From assembly GCA_973895155.1 (NCBI GenBank), contig OZ316898.1:9672001-9736000 (forward strand): a DNA stretch of 64,000 nt, given 5' to 3'. Positions 49,991-61,865 of the stretch are shown here, piece after piece; positions within the stretch are counted from its first letter, which is position 1; each line of letters opens with the position of its first letter. This DNA is from Marsupella aquatica. Taxonomy: Eukaryota > Marchantiophyta. The notes beneath the pieces were generated by a model, which was not told where the DNA came from, did no database searches, and saw only the letters and a program-made list of their open reading frames with translations. The position numbers and the translations under genes are program-made.

Positions 49991-50044
49991 GGTTTGGGTG
50001 GACGTGTGAACTAAGGACACCAGACTGCGCTAATTTCTATTGGC

Positions 50045-50271
50045 ACAAAATTGTTCGATTCCACCTTGCCAAAAAGAATCTGCCACTTGGCAAAAACTCG
50101 TTGTCTTTCAATAGTCAGTTTCACACCTGGCCACAGACCCCGTTAGCTGGAATCTATGGGTCATCTTAAATCCAGAGAGATCTGAGGGTCAAAAAATAAT
50201 ATAAGAAATACAGATAAAGAATATCCTTAACATTTGTCTTTCACAAAAGCTTACATAATGGCGAAAAAGGG
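50045..50271 (+). repeat. Dispersed ~250 bp repeat family, copy 5
   Basis: Contains AAAATTGTTCGATTCCACCT, ACCTGGCCACAGACCCCGTT and CCAGAGAGATCTGAGGGTCA, and ends near AATGGCGAAAAAGG, directly before the GC-rich array. Confidence 0.78.
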
Positions 50272-50335
50272 GCAACCTTCAAGATTACGCTGACGCCATT
50301 AATGGGAGCGACCGGAGTACGCCTTTGGCAGTTCG

Positions 50336-50990
50336 TTCCCGCGGGCACGACATGGGGTGGCCCATGATCAGAAACCTCCAAATTGCGGACAACAGAAGTG
50401 GACCAGACGTTTTTTTTTCTGCCCGGAAACCAGGAATTGGAGGGACGGCTTTGCTTTCCCGTGCCCGCGGGCAGGACATGGGTGCCCACTGTGCCCGAAT
50501 GAGCAGAAACCTCAAAGGTGCGACGAACGGGACGGGACCCATTTTTTCTATTATTATTGCTGCCCCGGCGCCAGGAAAGGGAGCGACGACCCCTTTGTTT
50601 TGCGGTGCCCGCGGGCCGGACATGGGTGCCCGCAGCCCACGAATGAGGAGAAACCTCCAAAGTTGAGACGAACGGGACGGGGCCAGACTTTTCTCTTTCT
50701 GCCCGGACGCCAGGAATGGGAGCGACGACCATTTGTTTTGCGGTGCCCGCGGGCAGGACAGGGGTGCCCGCAGCCCACGAATGAGCAGAAACCTCAAAAG
50801 TTGAGACGAACGGGACGGGACAAGACTTTTCGATTGCTGCCCGGACGCCAAGAATGGGAGCGACGCCTTTGCTTTGCGATGCCCGCGGGTAGAACATGGG
50901 TGCCCGCAGCCCACGAATGAGCAGGCTCCTCAAAAGTTGAGACGAACGGGAGTACGGGACGGGGCCATTCCATGTTTCTCTCTTGCTGCC
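50336..50990. repeat. GC-rich ~137 bp tandem array, five units
   Basis: CCCGCGGG recurs near 50338, 50464, 50608, 50746 and 50883 (intervals about 126, 144, 138, 137). Units carry GACATGGGTGCCCGCAGCCC, GAATGAGCAGAAACCTCAAA and GACGAACGGGACGGG. Open frames up to 230 residues run on both strands and in several frames at once, as expected for a stop-poor GC-rich repeat rather than a gene. Confidence 0.9.
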
Positions 50991-51064
50991 CGGGCTGAGT
51001 AGGCTTTCGGCCTACATGGCCCGCAAGCTGAGTAGGCCGAAAGCATCGGGAGCAAGCTGGGTGC

Positions 51065-51446
51065 TTATTTCCGGTGCCCGGGTGAGGAGAGCATAAATAA
51101 GAGGGCGAAGGACGGAGAAAAAGGGTAAAGTACGAAAGACAGCATTTCGCCAGTACTTTGTACAGGACCACTCTCTGTAGCGGAGGCGTAATCGTAGTAA
51201 AACACGGCGAGTCCGTCAAAATCCCGATCCATCTGCAAAGACGCGGACGACAAGAGTCCGTGTTGATGATGATGCTCTTCGGCGTGGTGCTGAATGAACA
51301 CTAGTAATAGAGGAAGACTCCGACGTTGAAAAATTCAGAACGAGCTCTCTCTCGCTCTCTGTGTTGAAGTCTGCCTTCTGCTCTTCGTCAATCATCACCC
51401 TTGCCTCGTCAATCTTCCTCCAGCTTCGCTTCACTTGCGGTGGCAT
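51065..51446 (-). CDS. Possible first exon of an unidentified minus-strand gene
   Basis: On the minus strand an ATG at 51446 opens MPPQVKRSWRKIDEARVMID, a charged, non-repetitive frame of 76 codons ending near 51216. An overlapping frame continues to 51065 (SLQMDRDFDGLAVFYYDYAS). Either could be an exon of a gene divergent from the fucosyltransferase-like gene, or a fragment. No family was recognised and no splice partner found, so the coding status is uncertain. Confidence 0.25.
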
Positions 51447-51938
51447 TTTTGTTTGGCTTTGGTTATTTTTGGGCTGTGATTGATCGATGGATGGATGATT
51501 ATTGACTTCGCTGCTCTCTGCCGGGGGAAGGAAGTATCTGGGTGAGGTGAGTTGAGAAGCAGCAAAGGCATCATCTGGCGAGAGTAGTATTGGTGGCAGC
51601 GGCAGGAGGGAATCCGGTTTGAGTGTGGCCCTGTGGGGTATTGGGGATGACTTCGCTGCGGAGGTACGAAGCTAGAAGAGAGTTGAGAGGGAAAGGAGTG
51701 CAGTAGTAGTGGACTGGACGCGGCACGAGGGGATCGCGTGAGAGAGGAGGGGAGGGAGGGAGGGAGGGAGGGAGAGGCGGAGAGAGGGGAGTTGACAAAG
51801 TAGTAGGAGCAGTGGTGTGTGTTGTGGGCGAGTAGAGAGAGTGGAAGACAGTCAAAGGTCGGTAGTCAGGGCACAGGACAACAGACGAGTGACCAGAGTG
51901 AGCTACACGCTCTCGTGTGAGATGTGCACACAGTAGAT

Positions 51939-51984
<46 letters not shown>

Positions 51985-53044
51985 GTGGCATTCCGGAGGT
52001 TTCAGTGAAGAGACCTGAAGAGAAGAAAATTGAATTGAATTAGGATTTGGATTGAAGTGCAGTGGAGTGGAGGAGAGGGGACGAGATTCAGCGGAAGAGA
52101 GCAATGTAGAATTCTTTGCCTTGTTTGGTACTGTATTTGTCGTTTTGGTGGCATGATCAGTAGATGAGGCACCTGTCGTGATTCGACGACCACGAGGTGG
52201 GAGGAGAGAAGCGGTAGAAGTAGACGCTGCTAGGTGACTTCGTCAAAGGCGAGGCCCGTCCCTGGCGGAGTTTCGGGGCCCGTTGTATGAGAAGAGTTAG
52301 ACGGGGCCAGCTGGGAGGCGGTCAGTGTTGCGGAGAGAGAAAGAGGAGGGCCTGGAATGTGGAGCTGGACTGAAAGGTCGTGAGGATAGGGAAAGAGGAA
52401 AGCAAGTGCATTGCCGGACATCTGATGTGGATGAAGCTGATGCCGACAGGACGGCGACGACAATTGGACTAGGCTAGTCGAAACTAGCAGGGCAGCAACT
52501 CGGAGGCGGTCGAGGAGATGAAATGTCGGGAATAGTAGGAAAGGAATGCACACAGGATGATGATAGGATGTGGAGGAGGGTCCATAGTTCCTCGATAACA
52601 TTTTGAGTTTTAGGAGGCAGGGGCCATTAGTTTGAGCATTCCCTCGATTCGGATCCCATCCATTCATCCATTCTTTCCGTCCAAGCAATTGGTGTGTGAG
52701 TAAATTGTATGACTGCCTGCCAGAGCCGGAGGATTCTGAAAGCCAAGCACCATCGTCAGCCTGCTTACTGCAACAGGTCCTCATCCGGCAGTCTCCTAGT
52801 CTGGTTTCCGGTAGGGTGCAGGCCAGGTGACTGATAAGTTGCACAAGGAAGGCTGCACCTTAGGTTCACACGGAGTTTCCGAGTTGACGTCGTCCTCTTC
52901 CGTGGACTTCGGCAGATTTCATGGTTTTGCACCATTTCCAGACTCGACGAAAAAAATTCTGCACAGGTCCATTTGGCCGGTGTTCTAAACATTGGACTGA
53001 GATTGGACTGAGATTGATCTCAGGAAGACGAGGGAGAGGAAACC
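51447..53044 (+). promoter_or_regulatory. 5' region of the fucosyltransferase-like gene with GA repeats
   Basis: The upstream region contains a (GGGA)n tract near 51748-51775 and an uninterrupted (AG)n run at about 51942-51982, both usual in plant promoters and leaders. Long minus-strand frames (51571-52104, 52230-52844) are Ser/Pro/Leu-rich mirror readings of these purine-rich repeats. No TATA box or transcription start is assigned; an upstream non-coding exon is possible. Confidence 0.4.
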
Positions 53045-56000
53045 ATGCACACAAAAGGGACCTTGCCGACGTATAACGGCGGCGTCAATGGGAAATCGAA
53101 GGATTGGTGGTATGAGATTGACTTGAAGGCAATAGCGGGTCAAATGAAAGCCAGCCGAATGAGGCCGTCAATGTGGTCGAGATCGCGGTTGCAGGTGTGG
53201 CTTATCCGTGCCTGCACCACCATCTTGCTCTGGACATGCGTTATTCAACTCACTACAGTCAAAGAGTTGTGGCAGCCGCAGATGCTGCGATCCTGCTTTG
53301 ACCAGTTCTCTCCTCTGGGCCAACAAAAATTCCTCTCCACGAACTATGTGTCCTCCTCAAGTAAGCCTACCCGCCTCCCCTTTTAATCTTCTATCCCTCG
53401 GGATTCCTCTGCAGTAGAGTGACTTTTGGGGGAATCCGGGACGATTTTCCGGAGCTTCAATGTGTCTGTCTGTCTTTCTACATGTTCTTTTTGAATCCTG
53501 AATTCCTTTCTCCTTTTGAACTGCGAATACTCTCTAATTCTCCGCGGTGTCTTTGATTCATTCAATCATATTTCTCCACAGCATCGAGATTGAGTGGACT
53601 ATGGCATTTCCCAGCCCATCTTACTCCCCTTGCGTTTCATCCCCTCTCCTTAAACCTCAGTTATCATTCATCTCTTTCTTCCAAAACAGGTCCCTGAGTT
53701 GACCTACTGTTACTCGTCGAATGGGGAATGTTAATCCTCTGTAGAGGCTTTCCTCCATTCTTGACCACCGTTCAAAATAATCTTAGCTGGTGTATGTTCA
53801 GAAAGCCGTCGTAGTGGCTGTGTCCATTGTATGCCTTCTTGTTGAATTGTCTTCGGTGGATCCTTCTATCATAAAATATCTGCCGGTCTGGACGGTGTCC
53901 ATTCACCGGACCCATTTCACATCATTTCGGTTCAATCTTTAACTGAAGTCCTCGGTAAGAAATCGGCCGTCAGGGTACGGGAAGTGTATTGAAGCAAAGA
54001 GTGTTGACCTCCACTCCCTGCAAACTATGGGCTGCGGGGTTGAGTAGGATGGAGTAGGCACTCGATGGTGAGGATATGGCGAATTTGAGAATAACATCCA
54101 GGACCCACTGACCCTGGGTCAAAGCTAGTGGAGATGCCCTGTAGCAAGGCACATTTCATTCTCATCATGATGTCTATTCACAGATGGTGAGTGCTGGCAA
54201 TCCGTAGGTCATGTCCACGATAGATACCCCAATGTCAAGGTGGTCCCGTGGACAACTGTCTTTAGTCCCTGCCGCTCGAAAGCATTATCATCATTGGACT
54301 GACGTTTTAGTTGTGGTTGTGTCTGTGGCCAACTCCCTCGAATTGAACTTAACAGGAGGTCCAGAGTACAAAAGCAACGGCTACCTCATTGTATCTTGTA
54401 ACGGCGGACTCAATCAAATGCGCGCTGCCGTAAGACTCCCTTCCTCATCTTCTTCGTCCCGCCCTTGCAAATTTCGTGTCCACTTTGCACTTGCTCCCGC
54501 CAATCGTTGTCTTTCCCGACCGTGCTGCCTGAGCATTCCTGTTGGCGTCCTTTGCTCTGATTTAGGTTGGCTTCACGAAAGTAGGAGGTGACCCACAGTT
54601 TCCTTGACGATTCCTGAAATTTGCTCATTCCTCTCTACTGATTGAATTGCAGATTTGTGACATGGTGGCAATCTCGAAGTACATGAATGTGACGTTGGTC
54701 ATCCCACAGCTAGACAAGACCTCATTCTGGCAAGATCCAAGGTGAGATGGCTCATGATTCTGGCGTGATTGATTGAGTGAATGTCACCATTGGTTGGTTG
54801 GTGATGGTACGTAGCAGTTGTGATAGTTGGGTGCTGTCCTTGTGCTACTGCCTGCCACCTAGGAGTAACTCACAGACATAGTAGTAACTCACAGACAGCC
54901 CAGTCATGACTACTACCTCGTTCTTTGGCCGACCGTTTGTGTTGTCAATGATGCCATTTTTGGAGTCTCACGCGCTCTTTGTTTCCAATCCGCTGAGGTG
55001 GATGTCCCCTTCTTCCTCTTTTCCGTTCGTGCAAAGCGTTTGAGAACTTTTTAATGATGGGCATTTCGTTGCCATTGTACGTTCCGTTCATTGGTCTTGC
55101 GTGCTGGTAGGTGATGAGTCTGTACCGCCTCTCGTTCTCTCTCTCTCTAGCTCCGGTGTCCATGATCCGACTCAAGTTGCAGTGCCGGAATTTGTGGTCA
55201 GTTGCTGGGGAATTCGCGGCCTGTCTCCTGAATCTAGTAGGTCATTCGTCAAGTTTGTTTCACTCCTGTGTCAGTCAGATTCTCTCAAACCTCATCCTGA
55301 CAAGAAGGGTGTAAAGGACTGATCTCCAGACTTATGATTTCTTTGAGGTCCTGTCCTTCCGGCTCAATCCCTATGCTATGCTCGTCCTCATGTTGGCTGT
55401 TCCGACTGCTTGATTGTTTGAGAGTGCAATTCTGCGACGTGCCAACGCAAATCTTGCTTCATGCTCGAGTGAGTAATCACTCTGTATAGAACTCTTCTGA
55501 GCATTTTATGGGTGTGTCAACGGCAGTGACTTCGGAGACATTTTCGATGTGGATTATTTCATATCGTCCCTGAAAGAAGACGTGCGCATTGTGAGGGAGC
55601 TTCCCAACGAGCACGCAACGCCGGGATATGACCAATACTTTGGACTGCCCCCAAAGAGCTGGTCGAATGAGATATACTATTCTAATCAGGTACCCATCGT
55701 ACATATTCAAATGTCAACTCTGCGCATTTGGTGAGGAAACCTAAAAGCATACTATACACACTATACGGCAGACATGGAGTTTGTTGCAGAGATTTAAAGG
55801 TGTTGCGTTTGAATCACTGTGGTGGAAGTCCGACTCACTTGTATCCTCAGAAAGCTCATGGACTGTTTGTTTGGAGTATTGCAGATTTTGCCCTTAATTA
55901 AAGAGCATGAAGTTCTGCGACTCAATAAGACGGATTCCCGGCTGGCCAATAATGGCCTGCCCCTGGCCATGCAGAAGATGCGGTGCCGTGTGAATTACCA

Positions 56001-57513
56001 TTCACTTCGGTTCACTCCTCGCATTGAGGAATTAGGGCAACGCTTAGTACAGATTTTGCGCGCAAAAGGCCCTTTTCTTGTGCTCCACCTTAGGTATGAG
56101 ATGGACATGTTGGCATTCTCTGGGTGCACGCACGGCTGCACTGAAGACGAAGCTGACGACCTCACGCGAATGAGGTAAGAGTCCAATATACCCACTGATT
56201 AACTCTTGTCTATTATAGCTACAGCTACGATCCATATGATTGAGCTACCAGCTATACCTCGACAGTAGGGATTATCTACTTACATGAGTATCGAGAGATC
56301 CTTCTTCACTTAATTCTTCAGTTTGAGAGTCCTTCGTATGACATGTTTGGGGTATTTTGCAGGTATGCTTATCCGTGGTGGAAAGAAAAGGTGATTGGGT
56401 CGGATAAGAAGAGGAGAGATGGCCATTGCCCACTTACCCCTGAAGAAACAGCCTTGGTCTTAAGGGCGTTGGGTTATGAACGGGAAACGCAAATCTACAT
56501 TGCCGCCGGAGAAATTTATGGGAATGATAGAAGAATGGCATCCCTGTACGAAGCCTTTCCTAATGTGGTAAGTACTACTGTGCATCTTGACGACCTCTGT
56601 TGATCCAGATTGTTTGGACAGAGTTGTGTTTCTTTGTAAACCCTTTGGCTCACTTTCACAAGCATATGTCGATACGTTGCCTTCCCCTTTTGTAGTGATT
56701 TCTCAGGGGCCCCCTTGCCTTGCACTGTCCATGAAAAGAATTCTCCTTGTATGCATTTCAGATTTTGAAACCAAAGTTGTGATTTCTTTTCAACAGGTAC
56801 GGAAGGAAATGCTTTTAAGTAAGGAAGAGTTGAGACCGTTTGTGAATCGATCATCCCAAATGGCAGCACTTGATTATTTGGTGTCACTGGCAAGTGATGT
56901 CTTTGTCCCTACATATGATGGTAACATGGCCAAGGTTGTGGAAGGTCATCGCAGGTCAGCGCCCTCTCTCGTCATATGTCCTATGGCAAGATTTATTTTG
57001 TGTCACTGATCTGAGTAGCTTCTAGTTCTGCAATGTAGGTAGCAAAGATCCAACACCTTTGGTACATGAATTAAAAATCTCAAAAACTAGTTGAAATGAT
57101 TGAAGAATCGCGATCGAATGGAAGAAACCATCGATAAGATTGTAAGTATGCCTCTCTGGGAGGACCACCAAGATCACTGGTCTCATTGATTTTTGTCCGC
57201 GGCTCAATTTGAATCCAATCTGATCGAATATTTGTTGCGACTTCTCAGATATCTGGGTTTTCGGACAACAGTCCTCTTAGATCGCAGAAGACTGGTGGAG
57301 CTGCTTGACCAGTATGAGAGCGGCCTTTTACATTGGGATGAGTTTGCTCTTGCCGTAAGACATGCGCATGAGGGTCGAATGGGTACACCTATGAAGAGGC
57401 GGGTTGTTACTGGAAAACCCAAGGAGGAAGACTATTTCTATTCCAATCCTGAGGAATGTATATGTGAAGAGAGTTCAGCCGAAAGCACTGATACTCCTAG
57501 TTTGTCTTTGTAA
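53045..57513 (+). CDS. Plant O-fucosyltransferase-like protein (GT106/DUF246 family, 8 exons)
   Basis: Coding exons are 53045-53360, 54356-54429, 54653-54741, 55527-55689, 55885-56174, 56363-56567, 56797-56954 and 57249-57513. All junctions hold phase, giving 1560 nt, 519 residues and a TAA stop. A hydrophobic segment at about 50-70 ([20 protein letters not shown]) after an Arg/Lys-rich N-terminus predicts a type II Golgi membrane protein. Hallmarks are [10 protein letters not shown] (121-130), FWQDPSDF (about 154-161), [15 protein letters not shown] (281-295) with the donor-binding Arg, CPLTPEE (333-339), [10 protein letters not shown] (355-364) and [20 protein letters not shown] (413-432). 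Length and order fit plant members of the family, which transfer sugars to cell-wall glycans or proteins; the acceptor cannot be told from sequence. The C-terminus after [13 protein letters not shown] is short and acidic. The 995-bp first intron is the least certain part, since a further small exon could hide there. Confidence 0.88.
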
Positions 57514-58690
57514 GCAGTGACCACTCTGATGACATATAATTCTTCTTTCGCATCCATTCCTGGCCTTTTTGGCCATGAAATTCTTCTCTGAAGGACGCCG
57601 AACATCCTCACCTTCATCGCCATTTTAGACCCATCAATGTGTCGGCTGATTCATTGACCAAGCCTGCGAGATTTCTCTTGCCTATTCTTTGTACAGGCTG
57701 ATTGATATAACCAATCAGCAACCATGGGAAGAAACAAATGGAAACTACTGTGTGGTATTTGCTTCGTTCAGTCCTCCTGGTGCTGGTCTCCAATCAAGAT
57801 GTGAGGCAGTTATTGGAACAGGTGGAATATTCATCGAATATGGGTTCTCAAAGTGAACTACATGTGGATCAGGAGGGCTTGGGTAGCTACGCCTGACAAA
57901 GATCACGAGCCCTAACAGGTTAAAGTGGAGCTTGCCCTTCCAATAGCTGGAGTTGAAGAAGGTATACATTTAAGATATACTACAACAGTGCCAGTCTGTA
58001 AGTAGCAGTGATCATGCGGCAGAAGCTTCACCATTCTTGCCAGGGTATTTTCAAAATGTTGATAAAAATGATGAGCACCTAGCAAATGTCGCGCATCAAG
58101 GAAGTCAGCAAGGAGGTGCTTTTCCTTACCACGTGGTAGTGATGTATTGGAGGCAACTACATTATCAGTATCCGGAGAGCACTTCCTAGCGGTTTGTGAT
58201 TCCGTCACCAATCAAATTTCCTCACCTGAATCTGCTTCAAGCTGTGGTGCTAGATCAGAACTTCTATTAGCAGTGAGTTCTAGGCATTTGGACAAAATAG
58301 CATTATTATTCTGGGAGGCCTTTCAGCCAGCCTCCCCTCAGAAGTCTTTCCATTCTAGGCATGTCAGATTTCTCTGTACTTCTTTCAACTAGTAAGAAAA
58401 TTCGTTAAAGGAATTTCTTTCTGATTTGAGAGAGGTTTACAGAGATGGGCCTTGGTAGATCATAATTACTGAAGCCTGCTATATCTCTGTACACTAACGA
58501 AGCTTGCATATAGACCTCCAGCTAGCTTGGCAGTAGATTTGCCTACTTGCCACTTGCCACTTGCCACAGAGGAGTTGTTCTGAGGAGCTTGCTAGGAAGA
58601 AGCAAGTAGCAAAATAATCACCGGAGGCAGAGAGAGAATGTTTCAGGAGTGGATATTTATCCAACCATTCCTGTAAGCGAAAGGTTTTCT
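57514..58690 (+). other. 3' flank of the fucosyltransferase-like gene with coding-like fragments
   Basis: Beyond the stop, plus-strand segments look protein-like. One, after an acceptor-like TTGTACAG at about 57697, reads LIDITNQQPWEETNGNY; another at about 58000-58135 reads SSSDHAAEASPFLPGYFQNV; a third is within 58147-58392 and contains SVSGEHFLAVCDSVTNQISS. They lie in different frames separated by stops. They could be alternative 3' exons, a decayed C-terminal extension or chance. Confidence 0.3.
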
Positions 58691-58932
58691 CATTATGTTT
58701 GTACTACCGGATCATGTCCAAGTTTTGGTTTGGAATGACGGACACGTTTCCACACAGCAAAATGTCGTGGAGTATTCTTTGCACCTTGCCTCGTATCAGA
58801 CTATTGTCTGTCTTGGATCTTATGGAATTCCTCAACTTATTGCCGGTCTCCTGTTGTATGTCAAACCTAGTTACTCGCATGAGGTTCTTACCAGATGGAT
58901 CGAATGCTGTTGAATTTGTACACGCAGTTGTG

Positions 58933-58992
58933 AGCGTTAGAATCTTTTGAGTTGACATGGGTCGCGTTAGAATCTTTTGAGTTGACATGGGT
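58933..58992. repeat. Exact ~29 bp tandem duplication
   Basis: GCGTTAGAATCTTTTGAGTT followed by GACATGGGTC occurs twice in immediate succession with no difference. Confidence 0.92.
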
Positions 58993-59689
58993 CAGGATTG
59001 ATGAGAAATCAGACAAGAAAGCGTAACGTTCCAGGCACTTCCAGCACTAGTGGATACATTGCATTGTGATCTCACATCAGGAGAGGCATGACAAAGCAAC
59101 GTTCCAAGCACTCGAAAACATATTGTCCAATCTCGAAGAATGGAAGTCGTGACCTGGAGAGCGGATTTACCGTCCCCAGATTCACTACTGCAGGATTCCC
59201 GCTGCAGCGCATGCTCCACACTATAGCACGGCGACCTGTAATTACGTAATTGAATTGCGGGGGCCGCTGGTGGGGGTTGGACCGCGGATCTTCAGTGGCA
59301 TGATTCACTGTTCAAGATTTCACTGCAGCTTTTGGAACAGGTTGGATTCAGAAAGTATCCCTCTGCATCTGGAGGATTTCAAGGAAAAGTCACGAACCCA
59401 AGTCACTTGTATGTCGATAGAATGACGTGAATCGATTAATTGATTTTGGCGTGTACCTGTAGAGCGTGCATGGTGGACAGCCTGGACTTTGTCCCCCATG
59501 TCCGTGCATTTAGTGAACCTCGAGGAGGTGACGCGACTACACCGAATAAAGTATGAAAACAGACCCCCAAAAGTGGACACTACAGTAGTAGACCCGGAAG
59601 GCTCGACATGATTGTCGCAAAAACAGGAGCACACTGTGAATAGTGGGAAACCTCGCAGAAAACATACTGTCAAAAAAACCTGTGCTGAG
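58993..59689. other. Spacer without recognisable genes
   Basis: Frames of 78-140 residues occur on the minus strand but have no recognisable motif and no supporting splice structure. Confidence 0.35.
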
Positions 59690-60045
59690 GGCTTTCTCCT
59701 ACAGTAGATTCCACGAGTGAGCAATCCGATGAAATTGGTCAAATTCTACAAACATTTGGAAACATCGGATTCCCAAAGGGCTTGCTTCCACAATTTCATG
59801 AGAGAGCAATCCGATTAAATTGGTCGAATTTTACAAACAATTGGAAACCTTGGACCTCAAAGGGACTTGCTTGTACATTGGATTCGATGAGTTCAACACA
59901 AGGAAAATTGGTCAAATTCTACAAACCACTTGAGTGGGAGTCAGCTCAGGTCAGGGTACAGCTTACAGAGAACATACTAACTGTCAAAAGGAGCCTATGG
60001 TGAGGACTTGCCAAGTTCCATAACATTGGTCAAATTTTATCATCA
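59690..60045. repeat. Degenerate ~85-117 bp tandem repeat
   Basis: TTGGTCAAATTCTACAAAC or variants recur near 59736, 59819, 59909 and 60026, linked by GGAAACCTTGGACCTCAAAG-like and AGGGACTTGCTTGTACATTG-like blocks. Confidence 0.75.
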
Positions 60046-60204
60046 ATTGGGTACCTTGGACCTTAAATACACAATGCAAACCACTGAGTGGGGCCTGGTG
60101 CTCAGCCCAGATAAGCGTTAACGTTTTCAATTTTTGGCTAGTGTCACCTTGAGTAGACATTGAGTAAAATTTTCTTACACTAGCCAAAGTTCAATCCTGA
60201 ATTA

Positions 60205-60425
60205 GACAGTTTTGCCGCTCAAGTGGCTTGAGGTGAGTTGTGACAAGCATGTCTCAAGTTGAATGTCCGCAGACCAGACAACTCTGCTCCACCTTCAACT
60301 GTGACCAGTAGGTCTCAAGTCCAATCCCTGGACGGTTTTGCTCTAGTTTAATCTGTGATCAAAAGGTCTCGGGTTTAATCCGCAACCGGGCAGTTCTGCT
60401 CTAGCTTCAGCTTTAGTTGACAATG
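60205..60425 (+). mobile_element. SINE-like element with tandemly repeated B-box region
   Basis: CCGCTCAAGTGGCTTGAGGT resembles a tRNA A-box region. It is followed by three B-box-like blocks (GTCTCAAGTTGAATG near 60252, GGTCTCAAGTCCAATCCCTG near 60311 and GGTCTCGGGTTTAATCCGC near 60366), about 54-63 bp apart. The block matches the SINE-like element at 21611-21865. Confidence 0.5.
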
Positions 60426-61489
60426 GATTCTGCTCCACATGACTGGTTTAATCTGTTGTGAGTCACACGGGCTTGTAGTGCTTTATATGAAAAAAATACA
60501 GAAATGTTATTCCAGTGGCTTTCCCATCTAGCGGTTTTTCCTTACTTACAACGAAGCATGTGGCTGATACCTTTATCATTGGTTTCTTCAAAAATTCAAT
60601 TCACCTTTGAGAATATCATGGTTTGTTCCAATTCTATCTTCATAAACTACAGGGATCCGCTGGGACATAAAAGCCTGTCCAGATTTATCCATGTGATCAA
60701 AACAACCTCATCTCACTAGTTAAAGAACTAGAATTATGACATTGTGTTGTGCAAACAAACCGCGGTTCAAAAGAGCAATGGATAAACAACACATTTTACA
60801 ATCTGGCCCATGTTTGGGTACTGTTAGCAGTGGACCCGTGCTCTTTTATCTTTGCTCAACTAATTTGGGTAGTGTACTCATGCTCAGCTAATTTTAGGAT
60901 CGGACCCATGCTAGACTGATTTTAGCAATGGACCAATGCTCGATCAGCTAGTTTAGGAGAGGACCCATGCTTCACTGTTCAATTCATGGATGACAGTTTT
61001 CCCAATGGCAGGGCTATTTTGGTGTGCACTGGTGGGAGGTGCTCTTACTACACTTAATGCTCTTACTGATTTTTTTGTTTCTGCAATTTTCAGGACATTT
61101 CCAAAAAGAATACATAGTCAAGGGTTTTATTTTATCAACTCATTACAAAAATTCTCCTTTACCTTTGCTTAAACTAGTAAAAATAAGAATTTCTTAGGTC
61201 TTTTAGTGTGTTAAGATCCAGCTACCAGAGGATTACGTACAATAATTGCCCCTCATAACTCGAGCTATCTTCTATCACAATGTCCCTGTAAACACCATCA
61301 CCTTACTATATACATATCCATCCCGCCCTCACTTGCCTTTAAACATTCGCCACCGGGGCGCATTTTAAAGAATGCCTTTAAAAACTACCCTGGCCTGCCC
61401 ACTTCCTTGCCCCACCAATTATCACTCTCACGAAGCCCCTCGTGCCCGGCACTTCCTCATGTATTGGGACCAATCACACTGGGTCACCT
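60426..61489. other. Spacer without recognisable genes
   Basis: Phrases such as GGACCCATGCT recur at 60830-60970 in a loose ~45 bp rhythm. No coding block was seen. Confidence 0.4.
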
Positions 61490-61865
61490 GTCTCACTCTC
61501 AGCTGCAGCTCTGTCCGCCCCTTCCCTGCCCGAGTATAAGTCCCCCCCTCCCTTCCTCCCTGTCCCTGCCCGTCCACTTTCACCTCTGCCGTTCCCCTGC
61601 CCGCCCATTCCCTGCCACGCGTCGCCCCCGCCATAGCTCCTATCCTTGCCCGTCGCCTTTCAGCTCTGCCCGCCATGTCCCTGCCCGAGTAAGTCCCTCC
61701 CTTTCTCCATAATTATCCCCTCCCGTTCCCATCTCAGCTCTGCCCGCCCCTTCCCTGCCCCGCGTCACTCCCGCCATAGCTCCCCTCCTTGCCCGTGGCC
61801 TCTCAGCTCTGCCCGCCGCTTCCCTGCCCGAGTCTGTTCCCGTCCCTTCTCCCTTCTCCCGTCCC
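61490..61865. repeat. Pyrimidine-rich GC minisatellite
   Basis: CAGCTCTGCCCGCC-type words recur near 61500, 61657, 61735 and 61807, together with CTTCCCTGCCC and CTCCTTGCCCGT. The strand is strongly asymmetric (C/T on plus, G/A on minus), and frames open on both strands are compositional. Confidence 0.75.

Noticed and set aside
50241-50933. Long overlapping open frames (230, 209 and 187 residues) on both strands
   Set aside because: They read through a GC-rich ~137-bp tandem repeat in several frames at once; no motif, no splice structure and mirrored on the other strand.
51571-52844. Ser/Pro/Leu-rich minus-strand frames (177 and 204 residues)
   Set aside because: They mirror GA- and GGGA-rich purine repeats in the fucosyltransferase-like 5' region; long runs of Ser-Leu come from (AG)n.
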